Assembly: GCA_002321335.1 (NCBI GenBank)
Contig: DCMG01000151.1
Location: forward strand, 1 to 5,292
From: Bacteroidales bacterium UBA1628
Lineage (GTDB): Bacteria; Bacteroidota; Bacteroidia; Bacteroidales; UBA932
Length of the DNA: 5,292 nt
Reading direction: 5' to 3'
The notes below the pieces were generated by a model. It was not told where the DNA came from. It did no database searches and saw nothing but the letters and a program-made list of their open reading frames with translations. Each line of letters begins with the position of its first letter. Position 1 is the first letter of the stretch. Positions 5,291-5,292 of the stretch are shown one piece after another. Made by a program: the position numbers and the translations under genes.

Positions 5291-5292
5291 TT

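Noticed and set aside
1..5292. CRISPR array, tRNA, rRNA, insertion sequence or integrase
   Set aside because: No regularly spaced repeats, no cloverleaf, and no transposase or recombinase motif was found on either strand.

Overview
The window reads as chromosomal DNA from a gut- or oral-type member of the Bacteroidales (Bacteroides, Prevotella or a relative). Three things support this: surface proteins with fimbrillin-like, InlB-B-repeat-like and FISUMP-type (Fibrobacter succinogenes major paralogous) domains; an AAA-ATPase/PD-(D/E)XK gene of the type that recurs in Bacteroidales genomes; and promoter boxes of the Bacteroidetes form TAnnTTTG instead of sigma70 -10/-35 boxes. The exact genus cannot be read from the sequence.

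Layout. Positions 3-668 (+) hold the 3' end of a surface-protein gene: the tail of an InlB-B-like repeat followed by a FISUMP-type domain, closed by a strong terminator at 707-742. Positions 797-1102 (+) hold a headless C-terminal fragment of another protein of the same general type, with its own terminator at 1139-1169. The non-coding stretch 1170-1385 carries a perfect palindrome flanked by near-identical direct repeats. On the minus strand, 2927-1386 encodes a complete 513-residue AAA-ATPase-like protein with a C-terminal PD-(D/E)XK nuclease domain, with a TATCTTTG promoter box upstream. Next upstream is a remnant locus (3638-2998, minus): the first ~14 codons of an AAA15-type ATPase gene, still behind a TAAATTTG promoter box, joined out of frame to the C-terminal ~200 codons of an RloB-family protein. 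From 5290 to 3857 (minus) runs the 3' part of a fimbrillin-like/FISUMP protein gene, which ends at a terminator (3777-3815) and leaves the window at its 5' end.

How the parts relate. The two outer genes converge on a small accessory segment. That segment contains one intact ATPase-nuclease gene of unknown role and the scar of what was probably a two-gene ATPase + RloB defence operon, destroyed by a single internal deletion. No working system can be assembled from the window. The main interest is the collapsed operon and the sharp base-composition seams inside both outer surface-protein genes, which suggest that their C-terminal domains are exchanged as modules.
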